DNA of 64,000 nucleotides, from assembly GCA_033297075.1 (NCBI GenBank), contig MU858119.1, positions 62,001 to 126,000 of the forward strand, read 5' to 3'. The notes below the pieces were generated by a model that saw nothing but the letters and a program-made list of their open reading frames with translations, had not been told where the DNA came from and searched no databases. The position numbers and the translations under genes were made by a program. Source of the stretch: Rhypophila decipiens (taxonomy: Eukaryota > Ascomycota > Sordariomycetes > Sordariales > Naviculisporaceae). Below, one piece after another: positions 1 through 13,087 of the stretch. How positions within the stretch are numbered: the stretch's first letter is position 1; every line of letters starts with the position of its first letter.

Positions 1-1286
1 GACGGCGTATGGGGCCGGCAAATGGGTGGTAGGCCTCGGATGGATACGGTCCAGGCGCTAGAACCGACCGCCGGTTTTCTGGTCTGGTTTTCGGATCTGT
101 CATTTTGAAAGGCCGGCTTTTCTGACAGAATGGACGGGTCCACGCCCATCCATTTCAAAGCTTGTAAAAACCATGGAACAAAAGAAACGACCGTCTCCCG
201 AGGAATGTAAAAAAAACGCGCTAGATATTATTTTACGTTTCTTTTCTCGGTGTCTTTTGGACGGACGGACGGAATGAATTGTCTATTTTCCCGACTCAGC
301 CCCGAGGATTGTGAGAGTTACCAAACTGACTGGTTGGCCTTGATACCCAATGGATGAGTCGTGAGGGCGGTGTAACGGTCTGAGTGGTTTCGTTGGTACT
401 GAGTAAACAGACGTATGGGATGCGTAAGAGGGTTGTGTTGGGTGTTATTCGGTGCAGCCCCGTGCTGAAGGGCGGTCAGAACAACAGCATGAGAGCCGTC
501 ACCGCAACTTGGGGATGGACCTGTCACGACCATTAAAACACGCAGAACGCATCGCGGTTCGTTAGGTGCAGAGACGGGTTGGTTTGGCGAGGTGGGGGAG
601 GAGGTGTCTTGACTCTCTCGTGCCTTTCAACTGGTTCCGTCGAGGAGTCGAGACCGTGAAAATGGCACTGACCGTTTTTGCCAACGGATCCGGTTGGGCC
701 TTAGGATCCGGGGTTGCGCTTCCGCGTGTCTGGTTCCCTGGCAAATAACCATTCTCGGCCTGTCACCATCGACTCCGGACTCAGACTCAGACTCAGACCG
801 CCCGTTCTTTCCTGTTCCCCGTGTTCCAGGAGGATGAAATAGAGGAAACGCGAGCGTGCAAGCTGCAAAGATCCTACGGGGAACAGCCCGAGGGATGGCG
901 AGGAGCGGCGCGGCGAGTACTTCGTACGCAGTGCTACACAAAAGGATGACTCGTCTCTCCGTTTGAAAAGTACCTCACGTTTTTATCATATGGATGACTG
1001 CCTAGCTTGATATTAGGAAACAGCGGTCCCATTTGCTTGTGCCGCAACACGCCTCCTCCGCCCTCGCCCCCCTTTCCGCCCCCTTGCCTGTGCGGTGGAC
1101 AAGGTACGGGGGTACTTGGGTACGTACGGGGTACCAGATATGGTACTTGTCCAGCTTCCGTTTTCCCCGTTTGATCCCACGGAACACGGTCAAATATAAT
1201 CTGCCCCACGGCAACCTGTCTCTTGGGTCTCACCCTTGACTCTCACCCCTGTCTCCCCGGACCCGGTCATCCCCAGATCCAGAGGG

Positions 1287-1295
1287 CATATAAGG
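1287..1295 (+). promoter_or_regulatory. TATA-like box (CATATAAGG)
   Basis: A CATATAAGG motif lies about 200 nt upstream of the ATG at 1491. A CA-rich stretch follows it, as is common in fungal 5' leaders. It is the best core-promoter candidate for the Ser-rich gene. No transcript start is known. Confidence 0.4.
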
Positions 1296-1461
1296 ACTTT
1301 GATCATCCCAACTCCTGCATCTCTCAGCCCTGCTCTGTTCCGTCAACATCAACACCAGACACAACAATACCGTCGACAGCTTCATATCCTGGACACTAGC
1401 CTCACAGTTCTACACCAACAACACAGTCGGCCCACATCAACAACCCTTGAACATCACCACC

Positions 1462-1485
1462 CAGCAGCAGCAGCAGCAGCAGCAG
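1462..1485 (+). repeat. (CAG)8 trinucleotide tract in the 5' leader
   Basis: Eight uninterrupted CAG units end five bases before the presumed start codon. In the frame of the downstream gene they would read as Ala codons, but no ATG in that frame precedes the tract. It is therefore most likely untranslated. Confidence 0.9.
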
Positions 1486-1490
1486 CCATC

Positions 1491-2009
1491 ATGTACGGCT
1501 CATCATACTACAGCTCTTCGAGCTCGTCTAGTCACTCTAGCAGCTCCTATACCTCATACTCGGGCTTCAGCGTCATCTCGTCACCAATGGATATCGCACC
1601 AAGCCCATTCTCCTCCCGAGGAGCCGACGCCACATGTGCTTTCCCTTCGTGGCCGAGACGAGAGTCGTTTTGCGAGGCGGATTCTGAGGAGCGCGCTACT
1701 TCCTACCTCTCCGACGAGGACCTGTTCATCAACGACTACGAGGACGACTCCCGGAGTGTATCGAGCAGTGGCAGCATCTCCCCCATACAATCACCACCAG
1801 CACTCACCGAGGCCGAGGTCCTTGAGGCGCAAAGAGAGCGAGCGGCCTACCAACGCGAGGTTATGCGATTCCTCATTGCCGAGAAGGAGAAGCGGCGCCA
1901 GGCACCCAAGCGACGCTCATCATCCGGCTCCAAGTCATCCAGCTCCTCCAAGCAAAAGAGCCCCAAGAGCAAGTTGAGCGCCATGACTCCCATCGCCGAG
2001 GCTGAGTGA
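1491..2009 (+). CDS. Small Ser-rich conserved fungal protein of unknown function
   Basis: Single exon, 172 residues. The start at 1491 is the first ATG in a frame that stays open back to about 1236. The N-terminal third is Ser/Tyr-rich low-complexity sequence. An acidic segment follows (residues 60-90, with LSDEDLF and NDYEDD), then a Pro/Ser linker. A charged helix comes next (about 105-135, with EAQRERAAYQREVMRFL and EKEKRRQ), and the tail is basic and Ser/Lys-rich. From memory, proteins with this LSDEDLF plus RERAAxQRE helix pattern are widespread and uncharacterised in filamentous ascomycetes. There is no signal peptide or membrane segment. The basic tail suggests a nuclear or RNP role, but that is inference only. 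The TATA-like box and CAG tract upstream support this start. Confidence 0.75.
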   Translation: MYGSSYYSSSSSSSHSSSSYTSYSGFSVISSPMDIAPSPFSSRGADATCAFPSWPRRESFCEADSEERATSYLSDEDLFINDYEDDSRSVSSSGSISPIQSPPALTEAEVLEAQRERAAYQREVMRFLIAEKEKRRQAPKRRSSSGSKSSSSSKQKSPKSKLSAMTPIAEAE

Positions 2010-5000
2010 GAAGTACCGATGCACTGCAACGCAGTATATTGGGCCAATGAGTAAGCTTGCACCCGAGTCGCCTTGATGAGCCGTGCATCCATGCTAATCC
2101 CGCATTAGAGTGTTTTTATTTCGCACACCGCCTGAACCTGAGTTGCCGACTAGATGACACTTTTGTCAAAGTCTGTGACATGTGTCCATCCAACCGAGAG
2201 TTTGACCGCGCCAAGGTGGAAGACAGCAGGCCGCGGGACAGGTTGGATAAAAAAAAACTTTGACACAACCTGGGAAGTCCGGGGTTTGTGCAACCGAGGA
2301 TCATTTGTCTTGCTTAGCCGGGCCATTTGGTGACCCGGGCCGTCGCGACCGAGGGACATGGTACAACAAAAAACCCCTTAACCCAGCAATCCCCACACTC
2401 GACGGCTATTTTTCGGACCGCGACACGAACACATTGGATTGGGCGGCAATGCACTGGCGGCCACAACTGCCTGGTTGCGACTCCAAAACGCATCGGCGCC
2501 ATCACCATTCATTCACCTTGACACCTGCCCCAAAATGGTGACTGGCCGGCCTGCAACCAATCGTCCAGCACATGTCAAGTACCAAAGCCATCACATCACC
2601 CCCATACCCGACGAACAAACCTGCTTTGCCTGCCTGATCCGACACAAGTTCCTTACTCGTCACAACCTCCCCAACCCGGCTTAGCGCGACCTGTTACCTC
2701 ATCACACTCAACCATCACAATCACGATGCCCGAATTCAATTCTTCTCGTCCTGGTCACCCAGGGCGCCTTTTGCTTTTTTACCGCCCTTGGCGGATTAAA
2801 CATATTTAATTCCTTTTTCTTCTTTTTCCGTTTCATGTATTTTACTTTTTTGTTACAGCGAGCGCGCGTTTGTTTTTCCTCTTCATCACTGACTCGGATG
2901 GACAGACAAAAAGGCAAAGAGGTCTACTAGAGACGAGATCACTCTCAACTTTTTCCTTTTCTGGTTCCATCCCATCGGATCGTTACCCGACCCGATGACT
3001 ATTCTGCAAGGTTTTTGTTTTTAACGATACCCATTTCTCATTTCTGTCTCTCATCACACACGGAAGAGTGAGAGGAAGCTTTCATACTTCTGAAAGCAAC
3101 AACATTTGATACCCCCTGGCTAGTTTTGGGATGCTTGATATCCAAGCATGGTGCATATATTCTGGTTTGCATTTTGGGGTTTTTTATCATCCTCATATTT
3201 AGCATAGCGATAGTTCATTGGGAGGGCTGGCTTTGATACCCCCCTACCCTACTTAGGATAGTTTTCTCGTCTTTAATATCATGTTAATTCACATGCAATA
3301 CCACGTTCCTCATTGTGCCTGTGAGCCATGATTGCTTGAGTAGTGCTCTTGACATTGATACAGGATAGCTTGTCGCGGCATGCCATGACCTTGCTCCTTT
3401 GAGGTTGTATTGAACGTGAGTCGAAGGCATTCAACGAGGTAGCCAGCATCCAAGACTCGACTTGCGATTGCTCCGGAAAAGGCTTGACTTGGAACCAGGC
3501 CCTACTGCCATCAAATAGTTCACTTGGTGACAAGCCAACGGCAAACATGTACCACCACCACGGGCTTCAACGCTTCTGGTACCTACCTTCCCCACGCCCC
3601 AGCGTTCAACAAATCATGTACCGGACCGCAAGTGTAGCCGGTTCTGCTACGTAGCGTACCGGCTTATGAACTATGTGTAGCGATTGGTTGATCAGCCTTG
3701 TTGTCCGCATACCCTCACACAACACACACACATTCTAGCAACACAGGCACACAAAACAACGTTTCACGGATATTTCTCAAGGGAGCAAAAATGAGTAATA
3801 GCGTACGTGTAAGGTAGTGTAGGGCAGGGCAAGAGCCATGTGCCATGTGCATTGCACCTGCCCTACAAGAACCTGGGCAGTAGTAGTTTCAGGTTTGCTA
3901 CGATGTACATTGTCTTTTGAATTCATGAGCGATGCTGCTGTGGTTGGCGAATCCTATAGATGGGGTTTCAATATGGCCTTATCGCAGAAGCCGTGATAGC
4001 GAAATGATGCTATATCCGTGTACATACCTGTCTACCTCAGCTTGGTGAGATACAATATATTTCCTCAACGGGGCTGTGACTGCCCTATCCGCCCCCGTAC
4101 CTAAGCACCACCTTGCCTCTCTCGTATAGTCATGACGTCGGTGTCGAAGGTTAGCGTTTGATCTTCTTCAGGCTGTTTGGTTGTGAGAGGGTGAGTTGTC
4201 TGCTGTTGTGTGACTTGGCCGCTGTGGCCAGGCAGCTTCATGTTGTCTCTGTCACTTGTTCATCGTCCATCCGCTTTGCTTTCACAAGCCTGAAGAAGGC
4301 GAGTACAGTACAAGTACAAGTACCTTCGTCGCAGCCTTTCAGGGTTGGTTAAGTGCTTACGAATACGTGGGGTTAGGTCGGTGGTTTGTGCCGGCTTACA
4401 CGAGATTTTGGTACACCGGGAGGACGGAACAAGTATTCCTCGTAGATAGTTACCCCATAGTCTTGGTGTTTATTAGTCTGGATAGGTCAGGATGGGAGCG
4501 AACCAAAAGCAAAAGAGGCAGATGCTAATGGGCACGTCATCGTCATTAGAAGGCAACGAGTGTCATGTAGATGGCTGTACCGCCAAGCTCTGCTTTTTGG
4601 CTGGTTTGGGCACCATATCCACTTGCCAGCTAAGTAGGCATATGCCAACAACCGTGGCTACTGTATCTGATGAGTCTGAACACTGTCGGTGAGTGTGATA
4701 AGAGACGGACACTATAAAACCAGACAACTTACCGACCCCTATGTCGAGTTTACCGATGAATTATCGAGGAAGCCAAGTGGGCGATCTCCGCCTCGCTGAG
4801 CTGGGCAAGGCACGTCGTGTTATTCGGATCAACGAGGTTTCCTTGTTTTCCATCTCAAGCGTTCAACCTCCCTCGAGGGAACAAGACGACCGCGTTCGTG
4901 TTCACATCACTGTTGACCACCACGTGGAAGTCTAGGTCAAACAAGGCTGATACAAGTGCGATGAAATCCCTGATCGACCATCTCGTCCCACATGTCCCGT

Positions 5001-8000
5001 TCTATGATTAACAAAGCATGGCAATCTTTCGAGTGCTCCAGCGGTTGTCCCTCTGGTACGGATACTGATTCCTATTTTGTCTCCCCTTCGTCTTGGGAAA
5101 ACGGCCGAACAAAAACGGTAGGTCGAAAAGGAAATCCAGTGACGATCATCACCACCCAAGGCGGGAGTGGGAGCGGGAGCGGGAGATTGACATGGCCAGT
5201 CAAGAACACGACGATCAACACCCCACCAACCAGAATCGTGAAGCAGACCCCGAGTCTTGGTATGACTGCACTAGCAGTGTGACGGACGGCTATGGCTTGT
5301 TAGCGGCAGCGGCTCTCTTCTCGATCACGTCGTGCGATGACAGGCTGACACTTGACAGGTTGGCCGACGAGCAGCTTGTAGATGCCAATGAATACATTGA
5401 TGGGACTTGGCTGGACCTGAACATTCTCGGCATATGTTGATAGAGTACTTATACAGTAGTCCTAAACGGGTAACGGGATGGGTGTCTTGTCATCACCCAC
5501 CACGGGAACGGAACGGACTTGGATCCGACGAATGTCACGATATACCCGACCCCAGACTGGTCGGCCTCTTGCCCTCGATGGAGTTGGCCATGACGTCTGT
5601 GGACATGGTTGGCCAAATGGAGGCCGGCCGGTGGGATCGGCGGACGTCGTGAGCAGCGGATAAGCCCGTTAACTCCACAAGGTGCGAGGATCGGCCGTGG
5701 ATCTTGCCCGCTCGGGTCTCCACAGTTTTAGCCGGGCCAGAACTGGGTCTGACCCGGGCCGGTCCCGCTTCGCCCGACCAGATCCACCCGGCACGACGTC
5801 AGCTCAGGTAATCACGGCTCGGCTCGGCTCGGTTCGGCCCGGGACAAAAACATGACCGACCCGGCCGGCCGGCCGAATATTTTAACCTCCTTTCACTTAT
5901 TGAACCATTCCACCATCCTCCGCTGCGACGTCCAATTTTGTCTTTAGTGACAGTAGCCTCAATCCGGCATTGACCTGTCGTTTTCCTCGTGCCTGACTTC
6001 TACCCAAATACCTCTCGGCATGCAAGTGTTGCTCACCTACTTTTACACTGTGTAGACTGCATATGAAGTGATCGCAAGTGAGGGCCGCAGCCTCTCGACA
6101 CCTGTTATCTGGCCAATATTACGTAGACACGGCATATGGGCACACCGGGAAAGAACGAGAAGAGACAACGTCTGGATCTAAGCGAGATGGGTAGGCAGGT
6201 ACAAAAATGCTTTTCGTAGTTATTCCATGGCTACGGTGGCTATCTGCGTCCTTTCTTGACGCTCAATCCACCATAGATGAGGTACGAGACCAACAAGCTA
6301 GCCTTGTGATAATATCTGGTTGGACCACGGTAGCTGCTGCTCCATGATACTTACCTGGTAGGTACTTATTGCTCATTATGAACGTCCCAAAACCGAACAT
6401 TCAGCCAAGTTTGATCACGCCATGTCAACTCACCAATCCATCGGCCTCTTTGCTTCTCGACAGGTACAGTACACAGCCTGGACCTATAGGCATGAACCCG
6501 AAGAATATATTATCCCACAGATGAGAACGGAACAGAGCAGAGCAGATCTTCGGGGTGCTACTGGTACCGGGCACTGTCGAGATGCAGATATGCAGCACTT
6601 GACAGCACCACAACACCAAGCTTAGATGTGCCTCGAGAACGCACAACGTACGGGGAGAAGGCCCACAGCGCCGGAGAATCCTCCCCTTAGACCCTCTCTG
6701 TTCGGTGATACAAGAAATAGTGTTGGTCGAGACTCGAATCCCTCTCCCGACGAAGAATTGAATAGATAGACAGCCGTTCAAAGAATTGCATTTGAACTCA
6801 TGGCGTACAGCTTATCGTGAGCGACAAGCACAAAGGGGAATCTATGGACAAGGTAAGCATAGCTAAGAATGTGAAACTGGGTGAAAACTCGATGCAAAAA
6901 AAGTGATCAAGTAAAGCAAAGAATCAGATTGCTAAAGGCCCCCTCCAAAAAAGTCGACTTGTGCACCCTGTCGGGGTAGCTACCCTCATCAAGTTACACG
7001 ATATGGTAACCCGACTTGATAGCTCCTCGCTCCCTTTTATACCGGCCTCCAAGAAGTGTGAGGAGTTGCCCAATAAATGGGGTGGGGTATTGTTGAACAA
7101 ACCATGTGTTTTAGACGCCCGGGGAATAAAAAGTCTGAAAAGGATTTGTTTCCAACGACTTTCCAGAAACAAAGACACGAGGCGGTCAAGAACCTTCTCT
7201 TTTGGCTTTCTCGTTGTCTCGTGATGCCAGAGACAAGACAGCAAGGTGAGCAAAGAAGACTAGAGTACTGTATGTATGTGCTTGAGACACACATGCTCCT
7301 GTGCCTTGCTTGCTGGTGGCGGCTTTTTTTCTGTGTAATCACCGAACGTGTGTGCCGGTCTGAGACTTTCTTCGGCGACCTCGCCGTTGAAGATGCTAAT
7401 AATCGACAGTGTGATGGTGAGGAGACAGTCCTCTCTTGATGCTCCGCACTGCAAAGTGCCGGGCTACCAGGATTATAACTAGTGGACGGATAGATGTTGA
7501 TGGGTTTCGTCACACCAGCCGCGAGCTGGGGTGTCTTTCTCTTTTGAGGAAAGCCCTTGAGCTGGTGGCGGTCTAATGCCATGTTGACGAAATGCTTGGC
7601 ACTTTTATGTCCGTGTTTCCTACGGAGGATCTGGCTTAGTTCGAAAACTATCGTTTGCGATATCAAGGCATTTCTGAGGTCGTGATGTGATGACTTTGAT
7701 GAGCTGCTGTCATCATCAAGGGTATCCGCTTCAGGACCCCTTTTCAAGGCGCTTATGACGGTGCTTGTTGTAGATATCGTGTCGAGGAACGATTGGGGCA
7801 TCACTGAATAGTCGCGTCCAAGGGTAGAGAGCGTGGATAGCAGGCTGACAGGAGTGGTTGCGGCGCAATGCCGATATCAATGCTGTCGTCGAATTTGTCA
7901 CTCATGATGTTGGTTCATGTACGGATAGGATTGCAATGACGGAACCCATGGGCTGTGCTGGGCTCCCTGGCTCCGTAGTGTACACTGTACAGTACAATGC

Positions 8001-11000
8001 CCTGACTCTCAAGCCAAGCCCCTGTCAATCCCCCGACTTTCTTATGCACGATGGTGGCAGGAAAGAGGGAAGCTTTTGCGGGATGCTCCAGGGGCAGCAG
8101 GGGCAGCAGGGGCTCGGTCCCGCCGTCTCACAGGTTGCGGCGGACCTTCTTCGCCATCCCGTTGATTAACCGCATCCCGGTCTACTCGTATCAATATCTC
8201 AACCTCGCAACGATAACCAGGTTGCTTTTTTTCTCTCTTCCAAATTCATTGCGGACAATATCCGCACTGCTACCCTGAAACCAGCCATCATCGTAATCAT
8301 CACATATCCTATCCCCCAAGCAAGTGACCATACTCCGCATCAATTGATAATTCAGCGGTCAGGAAGAAAAAAGCAAAGCCAATTGTCTTCAAGTGTATCA
8401 GCCATTGTTGCTCAACATTAATCTAGACGCCACCGACAAGAACAAGCGAGTCCCACGGCTTCCAGAAGGACGGTGACTCGAACGGGTGTCGGCATCAGGT
8501 CACAGACCTATCTAGATACCTCGGATATCATCTAGACTCACACATCAAAAGGGAAATCGAGGCATTGTCTTCAGACACAGTTATGCGCAGAACCATGGAC
8601 CATGGTAGCAACGCATTTGTAGGACCTGCTTGACCGCAAATGAAATAAAATCTCATGTGCCTTTTGTGTGCGGTCTGTGTGTTTGTGTAACGGGCCGGCG
8701 GGTTCGTTCGGCTTGCTGCTCGGGTGTAGGGTGGGACGGCAGACGATGATGCCAGGCACAGAGGACGACGGGCTGGTTGAGCTTTGGCAATATTAGAAGG
8801 CATTCACACACCAGTTATAGTCAAGAGTTCGTGTTGGACAGCTTATTATCTTGGACATGATCGGCTGGCTGTTCAGGGGGGGAAGAGCAGTCCACTACTA
8901 ATATGTAAATGAGGTCCCCATCCCGTCCAAGGAGGCGGCATGTCAATGGAGGTGGCCCTGCAGCCGGCCACGGTTGTGGCCGCGGGGTATTAGTGGAGGT
9001 ACTCCGTACGTACATACATACACTACATACACTACCTGCAGGACTTGGAGCGGACAACCACTATCGGATTAAGAATCTGGGCAGGTATTGACGATTCAGG
9101 TGTTCTGGTTGAATTTGAAATTGGAATTCTTTTCTTTTACCAATACCACGAAAGACGCGGATTGCTTGCGGATCATCGAATGTTGGTCAGTGGATGAGAT
9201 TTATTATCCGTACTTCCATTTCCCCCTTTCTCCATCCCGCTTTGTCTGATACAGCAATGTCAAAATCTGTCCATACCCTATCGTTGCTCTGCCCTTGTTT
9301 GTGAGCAATTGGAAGCCGAGTCTTTCCGTAATCCTCGAGGTCCAACGGCTCGGCCCCGATGTTTGACGATATCGGCCGATTGGGTGTTCCGGGCAACAAT
9401 TGATCAGCCACGGGGTCCAGAGTCTTAGATATTTCGTCCTGTTGGATACAAAAGCTCTCCAAGACAACGGCTTGGCGCAGGTCCAAGACAGGGGAACAGA
9501 CGAATCGGATCCCATAACTGCATCACCGTTGTGCTCTAGCGCAAGAAAGTCTGTAACTCGTCATTCTGAAGGGTGGGAATCAGTTGGCTGCCTGCTTTAT
9601 GAACTGACACAAACCTCTGACAAGGGCCCTCTGGAAGAGATAGGTGAAAGATGGAAATGTGGAAAGGAGAGTTTCTTTTGTGGCGTGAACGACATGCGGG
9701 TTAATCTGAAATTCTCAGGTAGAGTGCTACTGTGCTCCTGCAGGTCGTGATGTGATGGTGGGGTTGTGTTGTCCAGGATGCGAGCTCTATCTGAAGATCC
9801 AGCCACTTTTGAGGAGTTGAGAGTTTGAGACCTCGAGGTTGAGCAGGGAGGACAGGAAACTCGGAAGGCGCTCTCTCGCACGGGTGGGTCCTCCATGTGG
9901 TGAAAGTTAAACACTGAGTGACTGGGCTTCACCGTCTCGAGCTCGAGTTCTTGCCAACTTCTGGATTTAGTAATCTCCCTCGAGCCATTACATATAACGT
10001 TATAGCACAGAAATCCTGACGAGAAAGCTAAACTTGGCTCGCTAGTCTGGTTCGTGGATGATAGTGTCATAGTGGGAACGGCTCGGGCCATTGAATAGCA
10101 GACTAGCATCTGTAGGAAGGAATCGTTCACCGTGACCCGTTCAACTGCCAATGACGCCGAAGCAGTCGGTGCCAAATCGGTTCGGATGCGGCATGAGCCA
10201 AGAGTTTATGGCCGTGACTGCCCAAGCATGATGCGGGAGTGGCTTTACCAAGGGTCACTGGATCTCTCGGCGACTTTGCACGGTGTGGTGTATCCGTAAT
10301 CCACAATCCTTACAAGCGACGGGAAGGTTGACGTTCAAATTGGAAATCCCATGTCACTGCGCTAGGTTGATCTGATCTTCTCTTTTTGACCATGTCAATT
10401 CCGCCGCTTCCCGTTCCCCCGCGTGCCCGATCATCGGCAACGGTAGGTATTCCATTTTCCCTTGAGGGAGCATCTCAAATCCTGCCAGTTCCAGAAAGCT
10501 GGTCATGGCACCCCTTTTTATTTTCAATGCTAAGCCTTTCGAAAAACAACCCCTTCTGGATTGTTTTTGTCTCTTTTTCCTCCATTGTGCAAGGTGCTTC
10601 TTTCTTACTGGCCCATTGTTTGAAAATCGAGTGCGAACAAAGGCGGGAGAGACGACAGCTTAGATCCCTGTCGGAGAGGTGACAAGCAGTGCCATTGGCT
10701 GGCGCCGACCAGGATCTATCTGCCAGTCGTGAGTGAGGGCGCTTAAGACCCTTGTTGCCAAGTGGTGGTGTTCCATGCCTTGACCCCCTCCCCCGCGGTC
10801 TGGCTTTTGTGCTTCAATCTCATACAGGACACTTTTTCGATTCCTTCAGGTCGGCTTTGAAGGTGAGGCGAACAATAGGCCTCGAGTCACCAAATTATTT
10901 TATTTTTTTATTTTAAATCTGCTACTGGAGGGGCTTGGCCATCAGTGGAAGATGGCGGGCTCTCAACACTATCAACTGGACTATCATCGCCACAATGGCC

Positions 11001-13087
11001 GCGCGGAAGGCCTCATATCCGTCCAGCATGAGGTGCTTGGAGCAGCTGAGCATTGGCGACCGACTCTATGCCCTGCGGCGTGGCAATTTGTCCGTCGTCG
11101 TCGTCGTCGTCGCAATTAGTCAACAGCCCACGACCCCTCACGGATCAGCAGTTATCCAATGTTGCTATATCAGCGCCCTCAGAATACGGATAGCCGGCGA
11201 GGAGGTGCCATTGACAATTCCAGCTCCCAGGGCTGACCGGGCGAGGCGTGCAAGTGCATTACAACAACCCAAAAAAGGCAGCACCTTCATATATTTACTA
11301 CACGGAGGCATGCCCAATGGCAGGGCAGTGCCTCGAGCCTGCGTAGGGTGCTGTATCAAGAATATAGCTGGCGGCCTATGCCGGAGCTGTGAAATTCCGA
11401 CCTCACCACTCGCCTTTTGGCGTATGATTTGATATCATCTGCCTTACGGAGTATGGCGCACAGCACCTGACGTCGTAGGGCAGTTGGTAACCTTTCTTTT
11501 GTCTCTCCATGGCCGCATCATGCCCTCGATTGCTCGCATGATCCTCCTGGTCGGTGTTCCGGACTGGACGCTGCAGTCGGCTTCTTTATACAGAGTATCC
11601 TCTCTTGCATGCTCCCATTGGCAACGTCCCCAACACGCCCCTGGACACTTGTTCGTTCGCATCAACTCGCCCGCAGGTCCAAAAGGCTAATTATGGCAAA
11701 TATTGAATGTACCATGTACGCCAGGCTCTGTAGACCAACCAGGCGATCAAGAGCACTGGCCAGGTTGCAGCTACCGCAGATGCCGCCATTGACTGGCTGA
11801 GATCAATGTCACTCTCTGTGCAGACCAGGACCAGGGGCATGGCTGGGCTCTGCCATTTCCAGGCTTGCACTGGATTCCGTCTTCAACACGGCCCCTCAAC
11901 CCTTGTCCCACGGCCCATGGCTAGTGCCCTCGTTTAATGCCCATGTTTCCATACAGCCCCAACCCCCAGCTCTCGGATAGGAAGAAGTCGACCAGATGAG
12001 CCGGATCGTATCCGCTCTTCAGAGGGAATTTCACCTGCGAGAGCACCTTAGCAAGGGCTCTAATTTTATATGTGCTCTCTAGGTCGTCCAGTGACAGCGC
12101 GGCCATTGTCGATCTAAGCGCTCTGGAGGGCTGGGTTCAACTTATTTGCCTTGCACACCCTCGAAGCCTTCGTTTTGTTCCTCATTCCTCATTCCTCTGT
12201 CTGCTCTCTGCTCTCTGCTGTCTGCTGTCTGCTGTCTGCAAATCTGTAATTCTCGTTGTCTGCGTATACCTGCAGGTGGTCCGACTGAGCCCTCGTCCGG
12301 TACGGTTCTCCTCTCACTGACATCAGGTCTTGCTGCACGACAAGCGCCGGGCCCATTAACAGCATCCTTGGGACTCACTCGCGGCGGCATCCATGAGGCG
12401 AGGCGGGTAGACCATCTTGCCGCCCCCCCTCTCCCCAACACACCTGGTACCCACGCTTTGTACCTCGCACAGTTCCACTGGCCCCCTCCTGCGTCTACAG
12501 CGGCGTCTGTCTTCAGGAGCTCTCTCCGTGCAACCCTATCGGTGACCCCAAGACCTTTCCCCCCCATCCCTTCTTCAACACACTCTTTCTTTCTCCACCT
12601 CGCAGGACTGTAACTCGTTGCGAACGCTCGAGACCAGAACAGTTGCCCGCTCGCCCCGGAGAGCACACGCGTTTCCACATCACGACGGCCGATATCAATT
12701 GCTCGAGACCGTTGCTCGTGCGCCTGCTGGGGAGCCCTCCAGCCTAGCAGTTCAGGTTGATCCGACGTGGAGGAAGGTATCTGCCGGGAACGGACAGCCG
12801 ATTGTTCCATGTGATGCTGGGGCTTCGGTTTGTGTAGCCTCGCTGCTCGTCCTGGTTCGCTGTTAAAGGCCCGTGAGGGTGTTAGCTCCCACCGCTCGGT
12901 ATGTTCTACTCTGTTGTACTCCCCTCTTGGCTGGCATCCGTGCGTGGTGCTGTCTGGGTTGCGCATGGCAAAGCTTGATCCGACGGATAGAGGCGTGTAT
13001 GCAGCGGTCCGGCGAACGAGCTCAGCTAACTGCTGGCAAGATCTGCGATCCCAGAACAAAACACATATCTAGACGGCTGTGCCCATC
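2010..13087. other. About 11 kb region with no confidently identified gene
   Basis: I found no recognisable domain here on either strand. The longest open frames are 7037-7804 (minus, 255 codons, acidic/Ser-rich N-terminal half), 9597-10175 (minus, 192 codons), 10935-11432 (plus, TTG start, contains a GTC run) and 12142-13059 (minus, 305 codons). None has a persuasive gene structure. Small features include poly-T/A stretches around 2800-3060, a TATAAAA at 4713 without an obvious gene, GGCTC repeats near 5815 and a (GTC)n run near 11093. The last kilobase is CT-rich and probably holds the promoter and leader of the WD40 gene. Lineage-specific or non-coding transcripts cannot be excluded. Confidence 0.5.
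12196..12240 (+). repeat. CTGTCTG/CTCTCTG pyrimidine-rich tandem repeat
   Basis: Six or so imperfect 7-nt units of CTGTCTG or CTCTCTG lie in tandem about 850 nt upstream of the WD40 gene start. Fungal promoters and leaders often contain such CT-rich tracts. The repeat also explains part of the long minus-strand open frame, which reads it as repeated QTADSREQRAD-like residues. Confidence 0.7.

Larger units (their letters stand above)
1..1490. other. Left-edge intergenic and upstream region
   Basis: I see no coding region here that I can support. The open frames are short, lie mostly on the minus strand and have no recognisable motifs. Bases from about 1240 onward are CT/CA-rich, carry a TATA-like site and a CAG tract, and look like the promoter and 5' leader of the gene that starts at 1491. 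Confidence 0.6.

Noticed and set aside
5093..5440. 115-codon plus-strand ORF rich in Asp, His, Arg
   Set aside because: Low-complexity GGGAGC repeats inflate its charged stretch. It has no motif, and the nearest TATAAAA at 4713 is too far away to support it.
6725..6760. B-box-like word GACTCGAATCC on the plus strand
   Set aside because: Two mismatches to the B box and no A box at a suitable distance.
9187..9486. 99-codon minus-strand frame with balanced composition
   Set aside because: No ATG at its start (TTG only), no visible splice partner and no family resemblance.
7679..9757. 16-nt word AGGTCGTGATGTGATG present at about 7679 and 9742
   Set aside because: One shared 16-mer within 64 kb is about what chance allows, and the flanks do not match.
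10935..11432. 165-codon plus-strand ORF
   Set aside because: Starts with TTG, contains a (GTC)n run read as polyvaline, and has no domain or splice logic.
12142..13059. 305-codon minus-strand ORF upstream of the WD40 gene
   Set aside because: Arg/Gln-rich, no motif, and part of its length reads through a simple CTGTCTG repeat. It lies opposite the likely leader of the WD40 gene.
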